Below, in pieces: positions 34,938 to 47,000 of a stretch of DNA of 64,000 nucleotides; positions within the stretch are counted from its first letter, which is position 1, and each line of letters begins with the position of its first letter. The DNA is from Microbacteriaceae bacterium (GTDB lineage: Bacteria; Actinomycetota; Actinomycetes; Actinomycetales; Microbacteriaceae), in assembly GCA_009780695.1 (NCBI GenBank), contig WQZN01000005.1, positions 62,001-126,000 on the forward strand, given 5' to 3'. Both the position numbers and the translations under genes were made by a program. The notes beneath the pieces are model-generated. The model ran no database searches and was not told the origin of the DNA. It was given only the letters and a program-made list of their open reading frames with translations.

Positions 34938-35051
34938 GCCGCCTCTCCCCCGCATCCCCGCGGATGCAATTCGCCCGACACGCCGTCTGGATGGGCCGAC
35001 ACACCGGGTGCGCGCGCAAATCTCGTCCGCGAGGGACGCGAGGAGGCCGCG

Positions 35052-35576
35052 GTGATCGAGCTGAGCGAGTACGACCCGGCGTGGCCGGCGGCCTTCGAGC
35101 GTGCGGCCGCGGAGCTGTTGACGATCGAGCCCGGCTGGGTCGTCGAACACGTCGGCTCGACGGCGATCCCCGGCATGATCGCGAAGCCGGTGATCGATGT
35201 GGCGGTCAGGATGTCGGCGGCCGACGACGCTGAACGACACCGTGCCGCGCTCGAGGCGCTGGCGTGGCGGCTGAACCCCGGCGGCCCGGCATCCCGCGTC
35301 ACCTTCGTTCGAGTCGACGCGAGCGGGGCGCGCACGCATCTCGCGCACTTCTATCGACCCGCGGATTGGGACGCCGCGCACCAGCGCGTGTTCCGCGACT
35401 GGCTGCGCGAACACGACGAGGACCGTGAGCTGTATGCCGCTGCCAAGCGCGCGGCCGCGGCGGCGGCCGCATCCGGGCGCGATTACACGGCGCTCAAGAC
35501 CGATGCCGTACAGCGGATCATGGATCGCGCGCGTGCCGCCCGCGGGCTGCCGCCCGTCGACGTTTGGGAGAAGTGA
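35052..35576 (+). CDS. GrpB family protein (UPF0157)
   Basis: 174 aa from GTG. The nucleotidyltransferase-like core is typical: EPGWVVEHVGSTAIPGMIAK followed by PVIDVAV, and THLAHFYRPADWDAAHQRVF. GrpB proteins belong to the polymerase-beta superfamily; their substrate is unknown. The 3' end runs into a large palindrome. Confidence 0.87.
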   Translation: MIELSEYDPAWPAAFERAAAELLTIEPGWVVEHVGSTAIPGMIAKPVIDVAVRMSAADDAERHRAALEALAWRLNPGGPASRVTFVRVDASGARTHLAHFYRPADWDAAHQRVFRDWLREHDEDRELYAAAKRAAAAAAASGRDYTALKTDAVQRIMDRARAARGLPPVDVWEK

Positions 35577-35606
35577 TCGCGACGAACGCACGCCGGCGGC
35601 GGCGGG

Positions 35607-35690
35607 ATGTCGGCCTGATGTGCCCGTCTGTCGCGGATGTGCCCGGACGTCCGGGCACATCCGCGACAGACGGGCACATCAGGCCGACAT
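35607..35690. repeat. 84-bp perfect palindrome
   Basis: Two 42-bp arms (35607-35648 and 35649-35690) are exact reverse complements with no spacer; the centre reads CCCGGAC-GTCCGGG. It lies between the convergent grpB-like and pyrD genes. A 18-nt segment of the right arm (35672-35689, GGGCACATCAGGCCGACA) recurs with one mismatch at 35693-35710. It may act as a bidirectional terminator but is far longer and more perfect than needed. Confidence 0.98.
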
Positions 35691-35732
35691 TTGGGCACAT
35701 CGGGCCGACAGAGGGGCGCAGCCGCGCCCGCG

Positions 35733-36770
35733 CTACTTCTTCAGCAGGCGGTCGAGGCCGCGGTTGATCTGGCGCGCCCAGAGCGGGCCCGCGTAGATGA
35801 ACTCGCTGTAGCCCTGCACGAGCGTCGCGCCCGCGGCGAGGCGCTCGGCGACATCCGCCGCAGTCCGCACGCCGCCGACCGAGATCACGCACATCGACGC
35901 CGGCACGTGGGCGCGGATGAGCTTCAGCACCTCGAGCGAACGCGGCGCGAGCGGCGCGCCCGAGAGGCCGCCGGCACCGATCGCCTTGACGTAGTCGGGG
36001 TCGGTCTGCAGGCCGAGCGCCTCGCGCGCGATCGTCGTGTTGGTCGCGATGACGCCGTCGAGGCCGAGCTCGACCGCGAGGGCGGCGATGCGCACGACCT
36101 CGTCGTCGGTGAGGTCCGGTGCGATCTTGACGAGCACCGGGGTGCCGGCCGAGTGCGCCTTGACGGTGCTGAGCAGCGGGGCGAGCTTGTCGATCTCCTG
36201 CAGGCCGCGCAGACCGGGGGTGTTCGGCGACGAGACGTTGACCGCCAGGTAGTCGGCGACCGGTGCGAGCACCGAGGCCGACTTCTCATAGTCGGGCAGG
36301 GCGTTCTCGACGTCCACGACCCGGCTCTTGCCGATGTTCACGCCGAGCACGGGGCGGGGGCGCAGGCGCTCGATGTGCCGCAGGCGCTGTGCCGCGGCAT
36401 CCGCCCCCTGGTTGTTGAAGCCCATGCGGTTGATGAGCGCGCGGTCCGGGATCAGGCGGAACAGGCGCGGCTTCGGGTTGCCGGGCTGCGCCAGTGCGGT
36501 CAGCGTGCCGACCTCGACGTGGCCGAAGCCGAGACCGCCGAGGCCCATGACGATCTTGCCGTCCTTGTCGAAGCCGGCCGCGACGCCGAACGGCGTCTCG
36601 AAGGTGCGACCCAGCGTGCGCACCGAGAGGTCGGTGCGGGGGCGCGTGAAGTCGTGCAGGGAGCGGGAGAGGCCGAGCGCCTGCAGCACCTGGATGAAGA
36701 GGTAGGCGAGGTGATGGGCCCGCTCCGGGTCCATGCGCTTGAAGACGAGGTTGAAGATGATCCGGTACAT
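35733..36770 (-). CDS. pyrD: Dihydroorotate dehydrogenase (quinone), class 2
   Basis: 345 aa. It oxidises dihydroorotate to orotate with FMN and passes electrons to quinone. The N-terminal helix pair (MYRIIFNLVFKRMDPERAHH) marks the membrane-associated class 2. FMN and substrate motifs are FGVAAGFDKDGK, NRMGFNNQGADA, NVSSPNTPGLRGLQ (catalytic Ser) and ATNTTIARE. It lies 22 bp after nrdR on the same strand. Confidence 0.97.
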   Translation of the reverse strand: MYRIIFNLVFKRMDPERAHHLAYLFIQVLQALGLSRSLHDFTRPRTDLSVRTLGRTFETPFGVAAGFDKDGKIVMGLGGLGFGHVEVGTLTALAQPGNPKPRLFRLIPDRALINRMGFNNQGADAAAQRLRHIERLRPRPVLGVNIGKSRVVDVENALPDYEKSASVLAPVADYLAVNVSSPNTPGLRGLQEIDKLAPLLSTVKAHSAGTPVLVKIAPDLTDDEVVRIAALAVELGLDGVIATNTTIAREALGLQTDPDYVKAIGAGGLSGAPLAPRSLEVLKLIRAHVPASMCVISVGGVRTAADVAERLAAGATLVQGYSEFIYAGPLWARQINRGLDRLLKK

Positions 36771-36792
36771 GCGGGTCTCAGGATATCGGGGC

Positions 36793-37266
36793 TCAGTCGT
36801 CGGAAGCGGACGCCGCGGAGCCGTGATCACGCCGCAGCTGGGCGATCGCGGACTCGAAGTCGTCGAGCGATTCGAAGGCCTGGTAGACGCTCGCGAAGCG
36901 CAGGTAGGCCACCTCGTCGAGCTCGCGCAGCTCGGGCAGCACCGCGACGCCGATCTCGTTCGCGTCGATCTGCGAGGCGCCGGTCGAGCGGATCGTCTCC
37001 TCCACCTTCTGCGCCAGCACCGCGAGGTCGGTGTCGGTCACGGGGCGCCCCTGGCACGCCTTGCGCACGCCGAGGATCACCTTCTCGCGGCTGAACGGCT
37101 CGATGACGCCCGAGCGCTTGATGACGTTGAGGCTCGCGGTCTCGATCGTCGAGAACCGGCGGCCGCACTCCGGGCACTGCCGACGCCGGCGGATCGACAG
37201 CCCGTCGTCGGTCGTCCGCGAGTCGATCACGCGGGAATCGGGGTGGCGGCAGAACGGGCAGTACAT
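36793..37266 (-). CDS. nrdR: Transcriptional repressor NrdR
   Basis: 157 aa. It represses ribonucleotide reductase genes when dATP is high. The zinc ribbon ([28 protein letters not shown]) and the ATP-cone ([20 protein letters not shown]) are complete. The ATG is 6 nt after TAGGGT, a leaderless start. No nrd gene is in the window. Confidence 0.97.
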   Translation of the reverse strand: MYCPFCRHPDSRVIDSRTTDDGLSIRRRRQCPECGRRFSTIETASLNVIKRSGVIEPFSREKVILGVRKACQGRPVTDTDLAVLAQKVEETIRSTGASQIDANEIGVAVLPELRELDEVAYLRFASVYQAFESLDDFESAIAQLRRDHGSAASASDD

Positions 37267-37272
37267 AGTGCG

Positions 37273-37278
37273 ACCCTA
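37273..37278 (-). promoter_or_regulatory. Putative -10 (TAGGGT) of nrdR
   Basis: TAGGGT is 6 nt before the nrdR ATG without a Shine-Dalgarno; leaderless pattern. Confidence 0.45.
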
Positions 37279-37371
37279 CCGAGCGCGCTTGACGGATGCC
37301 CGAGGAGTCGAGCCTCGAAACGGGCGGAACGGCATGACACGGATGTCACGCGCCCGCTGCCGGGTCATCGC

Positions 37372-38682
37372 CTACGGCTGCTCGAAGCGCGCCGTGACCG
37401 CCTCGCCGTGGGCGGGAAGGCCTTCTGCGTTCGCGAGCGCGACGATGTTGTCGTTGAGCGCGCCGAGGGCAGTGCGGCTGTACTCGATGATCTGCTGGGG
37501 GCGCAGGAACGAGTAGGCGCCGAGCGCCGACGAGTACCGCGCGGCGCCGCCGGTCGGAAGCACGTGGTTCGAACCCGCGGCGTAGTCGCCGAGGCTCACC
37601 GGCGAGTAGTCGCCGAGGAAGATCGCGCCCGCATCGGTGATGCGCTCGAGCGTCGCCACGGTGTCGGCCGTGTGCAGCTCGAGGTGCTCGGGGCCGTAGG
37701 CGTTGCTGATCGCGGCCGCCGTGGCCTCGTCGTCGACGAGCATGATCGCCGACTGCGGGCCGGCCAGCGCGGTGGCGGCGCGCTCGGAGTTGGCGGTCGC
37801 GGCGACGAGCTTCTCGAGGGCGGATGCCGTGGCCTCCGCCAGCTCGGGCGAGTCGGTCACGAGCACGCTTGCGGCCGCCTCGTCGTGCTCGGCCTGGCTC
37901 AACAGGTCGGCCGCGACGAACTCGGGAGTCGCGGTCTTGTCGGCGATGATCAGGATCTCGGTCGTGCCGGCCTCAGCATCGATGCCGACCACGCCGCGCA
38001 CGAGGCGCTTCGCCGCGGCGACGTAGATGTTGCCGGGGCCCGTGATGATCTGGACCGGAGCGAGGCCCGCGTCGGGCACGCCATAGGCGAGCGCGCCGAT
38101 CGCGCCCGCGCCGCCCATCGCCCAGACCTCGTCCACGCCGAGCAGGCCGGCCGCCGCGAGGATCGTGGGGTGCGGCAGGCCGCCGAACTCCTGCTGCGCT
38201 GGGCTCGCGAGTGCGAGCGAGCGCACCCCCGCGACCTGCGCCGGCACGACGTTCATCACGACGCTCGAGGCGAGTGCGGCCTTGCCGCCGGGCACGTAGA
38301 GACCCGCACGGCCGACCGGCTGCCAGCGCTGCACGACGCGCGCGCCGTCGGCGAGCTGTGTCACCTGGGGGGCGGGCACCTGCGCAGCGCTGCCCTGCCG
38401 CACGCGCACGATCGCCTCGTCGAGGGCTGCGCGCACCTGCGGGTCGAGCGCTTCGACCGCTGCCCGGATCGCCTCGACCGGGACGCGCAGCTGCGTCGGT
38501 CGCACCCCGTCGAAGCGCTCGGACTGCGCCAGCAGAGCCTCGGAGCCGTGCTCGCGCACCTCGGCGATGATCGCGGCGGCGCGCTCGGCGGCCACCTCGA
38601 TGTTGACGACGGGGCGGGGCACCAGGGTGCGGAGATCGGCCGTCGCCAGGTCGATTCCGCGCAGGTCGATCGTGCGCATCAT
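37372..38682 (-). CDS. hisD: Histidinol dehydrogenase
   Basis: 436 aa, full length. It oxidises L-histidinol to histidine in two NAD steps. Zinc and catalytic residues are visible in LLSQAEHDEAAASVLVTDSP, IDAEAGTTEILIIADK and EHLELHTAD, and the NAD region is QIITGPGNIYVAAAKR. It stands alone from other his genes, next to nrdR and dnaE. Two ATG codons are in tandem at the start; either is possible. Confidence 0.97.
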   Translation of the reverse strand: MMRTIDLRGIDLATADLRTLVPRPVVNIEVAAERAAAIIAEVREHGSEALLAQSERFDGVRPTQLRVPVEAIRAAVEALDPQVRAALDEAIVRVRQGSAAQVPAPQVTQLADGARVVQRWQPVGRAGLYVPGGKAALASSVVMNVVPAQVAGVRSLALASPAQQEFGGLPHPTILAAAGLLGVDEVWAMGGAGAIGALAYGVPDAGLAPVQIITGPGNIYVAAAKRLVRGVVGIDAEAGTTEILIIADKTATPEFVAADLLSQAEHDEAAASVLVTDSPELAEATASALEKLVAATANSERAATALAGPQSAIMLVDDEATAAAISNAYGPEHLELHTADTVATLERITDAGAIFLGDYSPVSLGDYAAGSNHVLPTGGAARYSSALGAYSFLRPQQIIEYSRTALGALNDNIVALANAEGLPAHGEAVTARFEQP

Positions 38683-38762
38683 GAGGGCATCAGCTTATCG
38701 GCGCGCGGCGGTGCGGCGGCCGTGTGCGGCCTGGTCGCGCACCGACCGCCGCCCGGCGTCGG

Positions 38763-39503
38763 TCAGGCCGCCGGCCCGACCGAGGCGCCGCCGTCGATGA
38801 CGATCGTCTGCGCCGTGACCCAGGCCGCGTCATCGGAGAGCAGGAACGCCACGGGGCCGGCGACGTCCTCGGGCTCGCCGAGCCGCTTCAGCGGGTAGCG
38901 GGCGGATGCCTCTTCTTCGCGCCCCTCGTAGAGCGTGCGCGCGAACGCCGTCTTGATCACCGCCGGCGCCACCGCGTTGACGCGGATCGCCGGTGCGAAC
39001 TCCGCCGCGAGCTGCTTCGTCAGCCCGATCAACGCGGCCTTCGTGACGCCGTAGAACGCGATGCCGCGGCTCGCGCCGAGCCCCGACGTCGAGGCGATGT
39101 TCACCACCGAGCTGCCGAGCCCCGCGACGACGGCATCCCGCGTCCACTCGAACGCCGCGATCACGTTGACGTCGACCATCTTGCGCACGGCGCCGAGATC
39201 GGCCTCGCCCATCGGGCCGTAGATCGGGTTGACGCCGGCGTTGTTGACCAGGTGGTCGAGGCGACCGTGGCGCTCGCGGACGTGGTCGAGCACCGCCTGC
39301 CGGTGGCCGGCGTCGTCGGCGCGCCCCGCGACGGCAGAGGCGCGGTCGGTGCCGAGCTGCTCGAGCGCGGCATCCAGCCCGCTCTGATGCCGCCCGGTGA
39401 TGACCACCCGCGCGCCCTCGTCGACCAGGCGCTGCGCGATCGCCAGCCCGATGCCACGGCTCGCGCCGGTGATGACCGCGACGCGGTCGTCGAAACGTCC
39501 CAT
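38763..39503 (-). CDS. SDR family oxidoreductase
   Basis: 246 aa. Classical short-chain dehydrogenase: TGASRGIGLAIAQRL binds NAD(P), NNAGVNPIYG, and the catalytic Ser-Tyr-x3-Lys (STSGLGASRGIAFYGVTKAA). The C-terminal LSDDAAWVTAQTIVIDGG is typical of FabG-like reductases. The ATG at 39503 is chosen because AGGAG sits at good distance; a GTG 6 bases earlier overlaps the ribosome binding site. The substrate is unknown. Confidence 0.9.
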   Translation of the reverse strand: MGRFDDRVAVITGASRGIGLAIAQRLVDEGARVVITGRHQSGLDAALEQLGTDRASAVAGRADDAGHRQAVLDHVRERHGRLDHLVNNAGVNPIYGPMGEADLGAVRKMVDVNVIAAFEWTRDAVVAGLGSSVVNIASTSGLGASRGIAFYGVTKAALIGLTKQLAAEFAPAIRVNAVAPAVIKTAFARTLYEGREEEASARYPLKRLGEPEDVAGPVAFLLSDDAAWVTAQTIVIDGGASVGPAA

Positions 39504-39542
39504 GCTCACTCCTTTGTGATCAGACGGATGGTGCGGGCCGGT

Positions 39543-43067
<3,525 letters not shown>

Positions 43068-43128
43068 GTCTTCGATTCTCTCCCAGACCGCCGACATCGT
43101 TCGGTGCGCCACGGCCCCCGATCCGCCC

Positions 43129-43179
43129 GGCGTCACCTGATGTCGGAATGACGGCGCGATTCCCGCATCACCTGACGCC
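43129..43179. repeat. Palindromic repeat unit, copy 1 (51 bp)
   Basis: 22-nt arm (GGCGTCACCTGATGTCGGAA plus TG), 7-nt loop ACGGCGC, and an inverted 22-nt arm. Consensus of the arm over all copies is about GGCGTCRCNTGATGYCGGAA followed by TG. Confidence 0.93.
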
Positions 43180-43201
43180 GCAGCGTGCTCGTGTTCCGCG
43201 C

Positions 43202-43252
43202 GGCGTCGCTTGATGCCAGATTGACCGGGGCTTTCCCTCATCACGCGACGCC
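43202..43252. repeat. Palindromic repeat unit, copy 2 (51 bp)
   Basis: Same layout as copy 1: arm beginning GGCGTCGCTTGATGCCAGAT, 7-nt loop ACCGGGG, inverted arm ending ATCACGCGACGCC. It starts 22 bp after copy 1. Confidence 0.92.
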
Positions 43253-43290
43253 CGGCGACCGCAGCGGCCGGCGCTCGGAGCGCCCGGTGG

Positions 43291-43341
43291 GGCGTCCCAT
43301 AACGTCGGAACTCTTCACACATTCCGGCATCAAGCGACGCC
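43291..43341. repeat. Palindromic repeat unit, copy 3 (51 bp)
   Basis: Arm beginning GGCGTCCCATAACGTCGGAA (the most diverged arm), 7-nt loop CTTCACA, and inverted arm CATTCCGGCATCAAGCGACG plus CC, whose reverse complement matches arm 1 closely. It starts 38 bp after copy 2. Confidence 0.88.
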
Positions 43342-43372
43342 CCGCGGAAGCTGGTCGCGGTCCTCTGCCCCG

Positions 43373-43378
43373 TAGGCT
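43373..43378 (+). promoter_or_regulatory. Putative -10 (TAGGCT) of the gene at 43385
   Basis: TAGGCT is 6 nt before the GTG with no Shine-Dalgarno; leaderless pattern. Confidence 0.45.
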
Positions 43379-43384
43379 GCGGAC

Positions 43385-43708
43385 GTGGCATCCGCTCTCG
43401 AACTCACCGCCCGCGCCCACCCCGCCAACGCCTGGCTGCTCTACACGCTGGCCACTCCGGTGCTCGTGATCGACGGCGTGCGGCACCCCGTGCGGTGGAA
43501 GCAGCCCGCGACCGTGGCGGTCGCGGGCGGGAAGCGCACCGTCGCGGTCGGGTTCCGCTATCGCGGCACGCCCTGGCTGCTCGGCGCGCGCGAGCGCAGC
43601 TACGTCGTGCCGGAGGACGGCACGCTGCGCCTCTCCGCCATGAACGGCCCGCTCAACAACGAGCCCTTCTTCGTCGAGATCAGCGGGCGCGGTCTCGGCG
43701 GAAGCTGA
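43385..43708 (+). CDS. Hypothetical protein
   Basis: 107 aa from GTG. I do not recognise the family. The sequence is beta-rich with alternating charged and hydrophobic residues (TPVLVIDGVRHPVRWKQPAT, RTVAVGFRYRGTPWLLGARE), no signal peptide and no membrane helix. It stands alone between dnaE and rluA. Confidence 0.65.
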   Translation: MASALELTARAHPANAWLLYTLATPVLVIDGVRHPVRWKQPATVAVAGGKRTVAVGFRYRGTPWLLGARERSYVVPEDGTLRLSAMNGPLNNEPFFVEISGRGLGGS

Positions 43709-43730
43709 GACACGCCGACCGGGCCCGAAC

Positions 43731-43761
43731 GGGCGTTTTCGAGACACGAACCGCCAAGTCG
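43731..43761. repeat. Partial relative of the 8.76-kb palindrome
   Basis: GGGCGTTTTC (43731-43740) and CCGCCAAGTCG (43751-43761) are the two halves of the right arm of the palindrome at 8761-8817, here split by an extra GAGACACGAA. The left arm is not recognisable. It lies between convergent genes like its relative. Confidence 0.5.
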
Positions 43762-43867
43762 GGGCCGGTCGAGGGACGCCCGAGCCCATCGACGGGTGCT
43801 GAACCGGGGCTCTGCGCAGGCATAGCCCCACTACGGCACCCCTCGCGCACGAGTGCGGATGCCGCCG

Positions 43868-44785
43868 CTACGCGCTCAGCACGTCGAGCGCGTGCTGCAG
43901 ATCTTCCGGGTACTCCGTGTTGAACTGCACCCACTCCCCCGTGCCGGGGTGCTCGAAGCCGAGCTGCACCGCGTGCAGCCACTGGCGCGTGAGGCCGAGC
44001 CGCGCCGAGAGACTCGGGTCGGCGCCGTACATCGAATCGCCCGCGCAGGGGTGGCGCTGCGCCGACATGTGCACGCGGATCTGGTGCGTGCGCCCCGTCT
44101 CGAGATGAATCTCGAGCAGGCTCGCGGCCGGGAACGCCTCGATCGTCTCGTAGTGCGTCACCGACGGCTTGCCGTCGGAGGTAACGGCGAACTTCCACTC
44201 CGACTTCGGGTGGCGGCCGATCGGCGCGTCGATGGTGCCGGCGAGCGGGTCGGGATGCCCCTGCACGACCGCGTGGTAGATCTTCTCGACCGTCCGGTCG
44301 TGGAAGGCACGCTTGAGCATCGTGTACGCGTACTCGCTCTTCGCGACCACCATGAGGCCCGAAGTGCCGGCGTCGAGCCGGTGGACGACCCCCTGGCGCT
44401 CCGCCGCGCCCGAGGTCGAGATGCGGTAGCCCGCGGCCGCGAGAGCGCCGACGACCGTCGGCCCCTCCCACCCCACCGAGGGGTGCGCTGCGACGCCGAA
44501 GGGCTTGTCGACCACGACGATGTCGTCGTCGTCGTGCACGATGCGCAGGTCGGGCACGGGGATCGCCTCGAGCACCGGCCCGCGCTTCTCCTCCCAGGAG
44601 ATCTCGAGCCACGAGCCGCCGGTCAGCTTGTCGCTCTTGCCGACCGTGCGCCCGTCGAGCGAGATGCCGCCGGCCTCGGCGACATCGGCCGCGAACGAGC
44701 GCGAGAACCCGAGCAGCTTCGCAACGCCCGCATCGACGCGCGTGCCGTCGAGACCGTCGGGGACGGGGTAGCTACGCGTCTCCAT
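43868..44785 (-). CDS. RluA family pseudouridine synthase
   Basis: 305 aa. It isomerises uridine to pseudouridine in rRNA (RluD-like by length and S4 domain). An S4 RNA-binding domain covers about 10-65 ([20 protein letters not shown]), and the catalytic Asp is in [20 protein letters not shown]. The end [20 protein letters not shown] is conserved. It overlaps the lspA gene by 14 bases, the usual lspA-rluA coupling. Confidence 0.94.
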   Translation of the reverse strand: METRSYPVPDGLDGTRVDAGVAKLLGFSRSFAADVAEAGGISLDGRTVGKSDKLTGGSWLEISWEEKRGPVLEAIPVPDLRIVHDDDDIVVVDKPFGVAAHPSVGWEGPTVVGALAAAGYRISTSGAAERQGVVHRLDAGTSGLMVVAKSEYAYTMLKRAFHDRTVEKIYHAVVQGHPDPLAGTIDAPIGRHPKSEWKFAVTSDGKPSVTHYETIEAFPAASLLEIHLETGRTHQIRVHMSAQRHPCAGDSMYGADPSLSARLGLTRQWLHAVQLGFEHPGTGEWVQFNTEYPEDLQHALDVLSA

Positions 44786-45371
44786 CGGGGGACTTCTCTT
44801 CCGTCGTCTCCACCGGGCCGGCGGGACCGTCGGGGGATGCCGCGGCCGAGGCATCCGCCGCGACATGCTTCTGCCCGTTCAGGCCGACCCCGCGCAGCGT
44901 CTGCACGAGGAACAGCGCCATCGCGAGCACGATCGCCGAGTCGGCGAGGTTGAAGATCGCGGGCAGCAGCGGGATCTTGATGAAGTCGACGACCTCGCCC
45001 TGGCCGAAGGCCGGCGGGCGGAACAGGCGGTCGAAGAGGTTGCCGAGCAGGCCGCCGAGCAGCAGCCCGAACACGATCGACCAGACGATCGAATGGATCC
45101 GCCGGGCGATCCAGATCACGAAGATCAGGACGCCGATGGCGATGATCGTGAAGATCCAGGTGGACCCCGTGCCGATGGAGAAAGCAGCGCCGGGATTCCG
45201 CGTGTACAGGAAAACGAGCAGGTTCCCGATGACGGGAACCCGCTCGCCCTCTGTGAGATGCGAGATCACCGCGGCCTTGGCCGCCTGGTCGACGAGGAAG
45301 ACGAAGACGGCGACGGAGGCGAGGACGATGATCGCGCGGACGCTGACCTTCGCGCCGGCGCTACGCTCCAA
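44772..45371 (-). CDS. lspA: Lipoprotein signal peptidase (signal peptidase II)
   Basis: 199 aa. It cleaves lipoprotein signal peptides inside the membrane, for example that of CtaC. Four membrane helices are visible; the catalytic aspartates are in [11 protein letters not shown] and [15 protein letters not shown]. The C-terminal 40 residues form a polar tail ([20 protein letters not shown]). The start is a TTG overlapping the divIVA stop by 11 bases; no ATG or GTG fits the family start, so TTG is the best choice. Confidence 0.93.
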   Translation of the reverse strand: MERSAGAKVSVRAIIVLASVAVFVFLVDQAAKAAVISHLTEGERVPVIGNLLVFLYTRNPGAAFSIGTGSTWIFTIIAIGVLIFVIWIARRIHSIVWSIVFGLLLGGLLGNLFDRLFRPPAFGQGEVVDFIKIPLLPAIFNLADSAIVLAMALFLVQTLRGVGLNGQKHVAADASAAASPDGPAGPVETTEEKSPDGDA

Positions 45372-46026
45372 AGCCCTGGTAGCTCGGAGCGGGCACGCTG
45401 CCGGTCGCGGTCGACGCGGCCTGCTGCGGTGCGGCGCCGCCTGCGGCGTCGAGGTCCTTCAGCTGACCCTCGATGTAGCTGCGGAGCTTGGCGCGGTAGT
45501 CGCGCTCGAAGGTGCGCAGCTCGTCGATCTTCTGCTCGAGCGCGGAGCGCTGCTGGTCGAGGACCGCGATCTGCTCCTTCTGCTTCGTCTCGGCCTCGGC
45601 GACGAGGCGCGCGGCCGTCGCGTGGCCGTCGGCGATGAGCTCGTCGCGCTTCGACTTGCCCTCGGCGACGTGCTCCTCGTGCAGGCGGCGGGCGAGCTGG
45701 AGCAGGTTGTTGGTGCTCTGCATCTCGTCGATCGGAGCGGGCGCGGCGACCGGCATGGCCGTGGTCGCGGCGGGCACGGGGGCGACGACGGGAGCAGGCG
45801 CGGGTGCTGCGGCGACCGGGGCGGCCCCGCCGTTGCGCTGCAGCTCTGCGGCGCGCGAGTCAGCGGTGACGAGACGCTGCTTGAGCTCCTCGTTCTCCTG
45901 GTTGAGGCGACGCAGCTCGACGACGACCTCGTCAAGGAAGTCGTCGACCTCGTCCTGGTCGTAGCCCTCGCGGAACTTCGTTGCCTGGAACCGCTTGTTG
46001 ACTACGTCTTCCGGAGTAAGCGCCAT
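45361..46026 (-). CDS. divIVA: DivIVA/Wag31 cell-pole organiser
   Basis: 221 aa. It marks negatively curved membrane at poles and directs polar cell-wall growth. The N-terminal lipid-binding domain is intact (MALTPEDVVNKRFQATKFRE, GYDQDEVDDFLDEVVVELRR), then an Ala/Pro-rich linker (about 67-105) and a long coiled coil (about 110-195). In actinobacteria this is essential and a target of Ser/Thr kinases. Confidence 0.96.
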   Translation of the reverse strand: MALTPEDVVNKRFQATKFREGYDQDEVDDFLDEVVVELRRLNQENEELKQRLVTADSRAAELQRNGGAAPVAAAPAPAPVVAPVPAATTAMPVAAPAPIDEMQSTNNLLQLARRLHEEHVAEGKSKRDELIADGHATAARLVAEAETKQKEQIAVLDQQRSALEQKIDELRTFERDYRAKLRSYIEGQLKDLDAAGGAAPQQAASTATGSVPAPSYQGFGA

Positions 46027-46087
46027 GGCTTTCCACCCTTAGCTTTCGTATCGGGACGTCAGTGACGTTTTGACCAAACCTAGCAAA

Positions 46088-46390
46088 TCAGAGGCCGCCG
46101 AACGCGTTCGCGACATACATCAGGATGACGCAGCAGAGCATTGTCAGCGACCACCCGAAGTCGAGCGCGACGGGCCCGAACGAGACCGCGGGCAGCAGTC
46201 TCCGGAAGAACCGGATCGGGGGGTCGGTCACCGTGTAAACGACCTCCGCCGCGACGAGGCCGGCCCCACGGGGCCGCCAGTCGCGGCGGACGGCGCGCAC
46301 CACATCGAGCACGAAACGCGCCCACATGATGAGGAAGTACAGGAGCAGGACGTAGTAGACGACGGTCGCGGCGATCGGGACGGCAGACAC
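46088..46390 (-). CDS. YggT family membrane protein
   Basis: 100 aa, two hydrophobic hairpins (VVYYVLLLYFLIMWARFVLD and FGWSLTMLCCVILMYVANAF) around the conserved TDPPIRFFRRLLP motif. YggT proteins neighbour sepF and divIVA in most actinobacteria and are thought to help septum or membrane organisation. GTG 46390 is preferred; a TTG six bases earlier is possible. No clear ribosome binding site. Confidence 0.9.
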   Translation of the reverse strand: MSAVPIAATVVYYVLLLYFLIMWARFVLDVVRAVRRDWRPRGAGLVAAEVVYTVTDPPIRFFRRLLPAVSFGPVALDFGWSLTMLCCVILMYVANAFGGL

Positions 46391-46446
46391 TTTCAAAGTA
46401 TTGCGGAGGACGAAAGCGGTTGCCTGAACGCCGTGCCGTCAGCCGC

Positions 46447-46947
46447 TCAGCCCTGGGCGAAGAAGGAGGCGGCGTTCTCGCCGTCGACGCCCTTCTGCTC
46501 GCCGAGCACCGAGACGTGCTGCGGGGAGAGCAGGAAGACCTTGTTCGTGACGCGCTCGATCTTGCCGAGCAGGCCCTGCGAGAGGCCGCTCGCGAAGTCG
46601 ATGAGGCGGCGGGCGTCGCCGTCGTTCATCTGCGAGAGGTTGATGATGACGGGGATGCCGTCGCGGAACGCTTCGGCGATCGCCTGCGCGTCGCGGTACT
46701 GACGCGGGTGGACCGTGAGGATCTCGTTCATCTCGGGAACCGCCTGTGCTCGAACGGGGGTGTTCTTACGAATCGGGACGACCGGGGCGCGCTCGGCACG
46801 GACCTGCGGCGCCGGGGCGGCCGACGGAGCCTGCGGCTGGGGCGCGCGCTCGACGGGCGCTGCCTCGCGGGTGTGCTCTTCCTCGTAGTCGAACTCCTCG
46901 TCCGCCAGGCCGAGATAGACCATCGTCTTCTTGAGCGGGTTGCCCAT
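46447..46947 (-). CDS. sepF: Cell division protein SepF
   Basis: 166 aa. SepF binds FtsZ and anchors it to the membrane, replacing FtsA/ZipA, which are absent here. The N-terminal amphipathic helix region ([20 protein letters not shown]) and the C-terminal FtsZ-binding domain ([40 protein letters not shown]) are clear. GGAGGA precedes the ATG. Confidence 0.95.
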   Translation of the reverse strand: MGNPLKKTMVYLGLADEEFDYEEEHTREAAPVERAPQPQAPSAAPAPQVRAERAPVVPIRKNTPVRAQAVPEMNEILTVHPRQYRDAQAIAEAFRDGIPVIINLSQMNDGDARRLIDFASGLSQGLLGKIERVTNKVFLLSPQHVSVLGEQKGVDGENAASFFAQG

Positions 46948-47000
46948 GTCGTCCTCCGTTGCGTTGCTCGGCAAATGGATTTGCCGCTGACCGGGCCAGA

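Larger units (their letters stand above)
43068..43384. other. 317-bp divergent intergenic region filled with palindromic repeats
   Basis: Between dnaE (minus) and the small gene at 43385 (plus). No coding frame is convincing. About half of it is three copies of a 51-bp palindromic unit, listed separately. The remaining bases hold the promoters of both genes; the plus-strand -10 is at 43373-43378. Confidence 0.8.
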
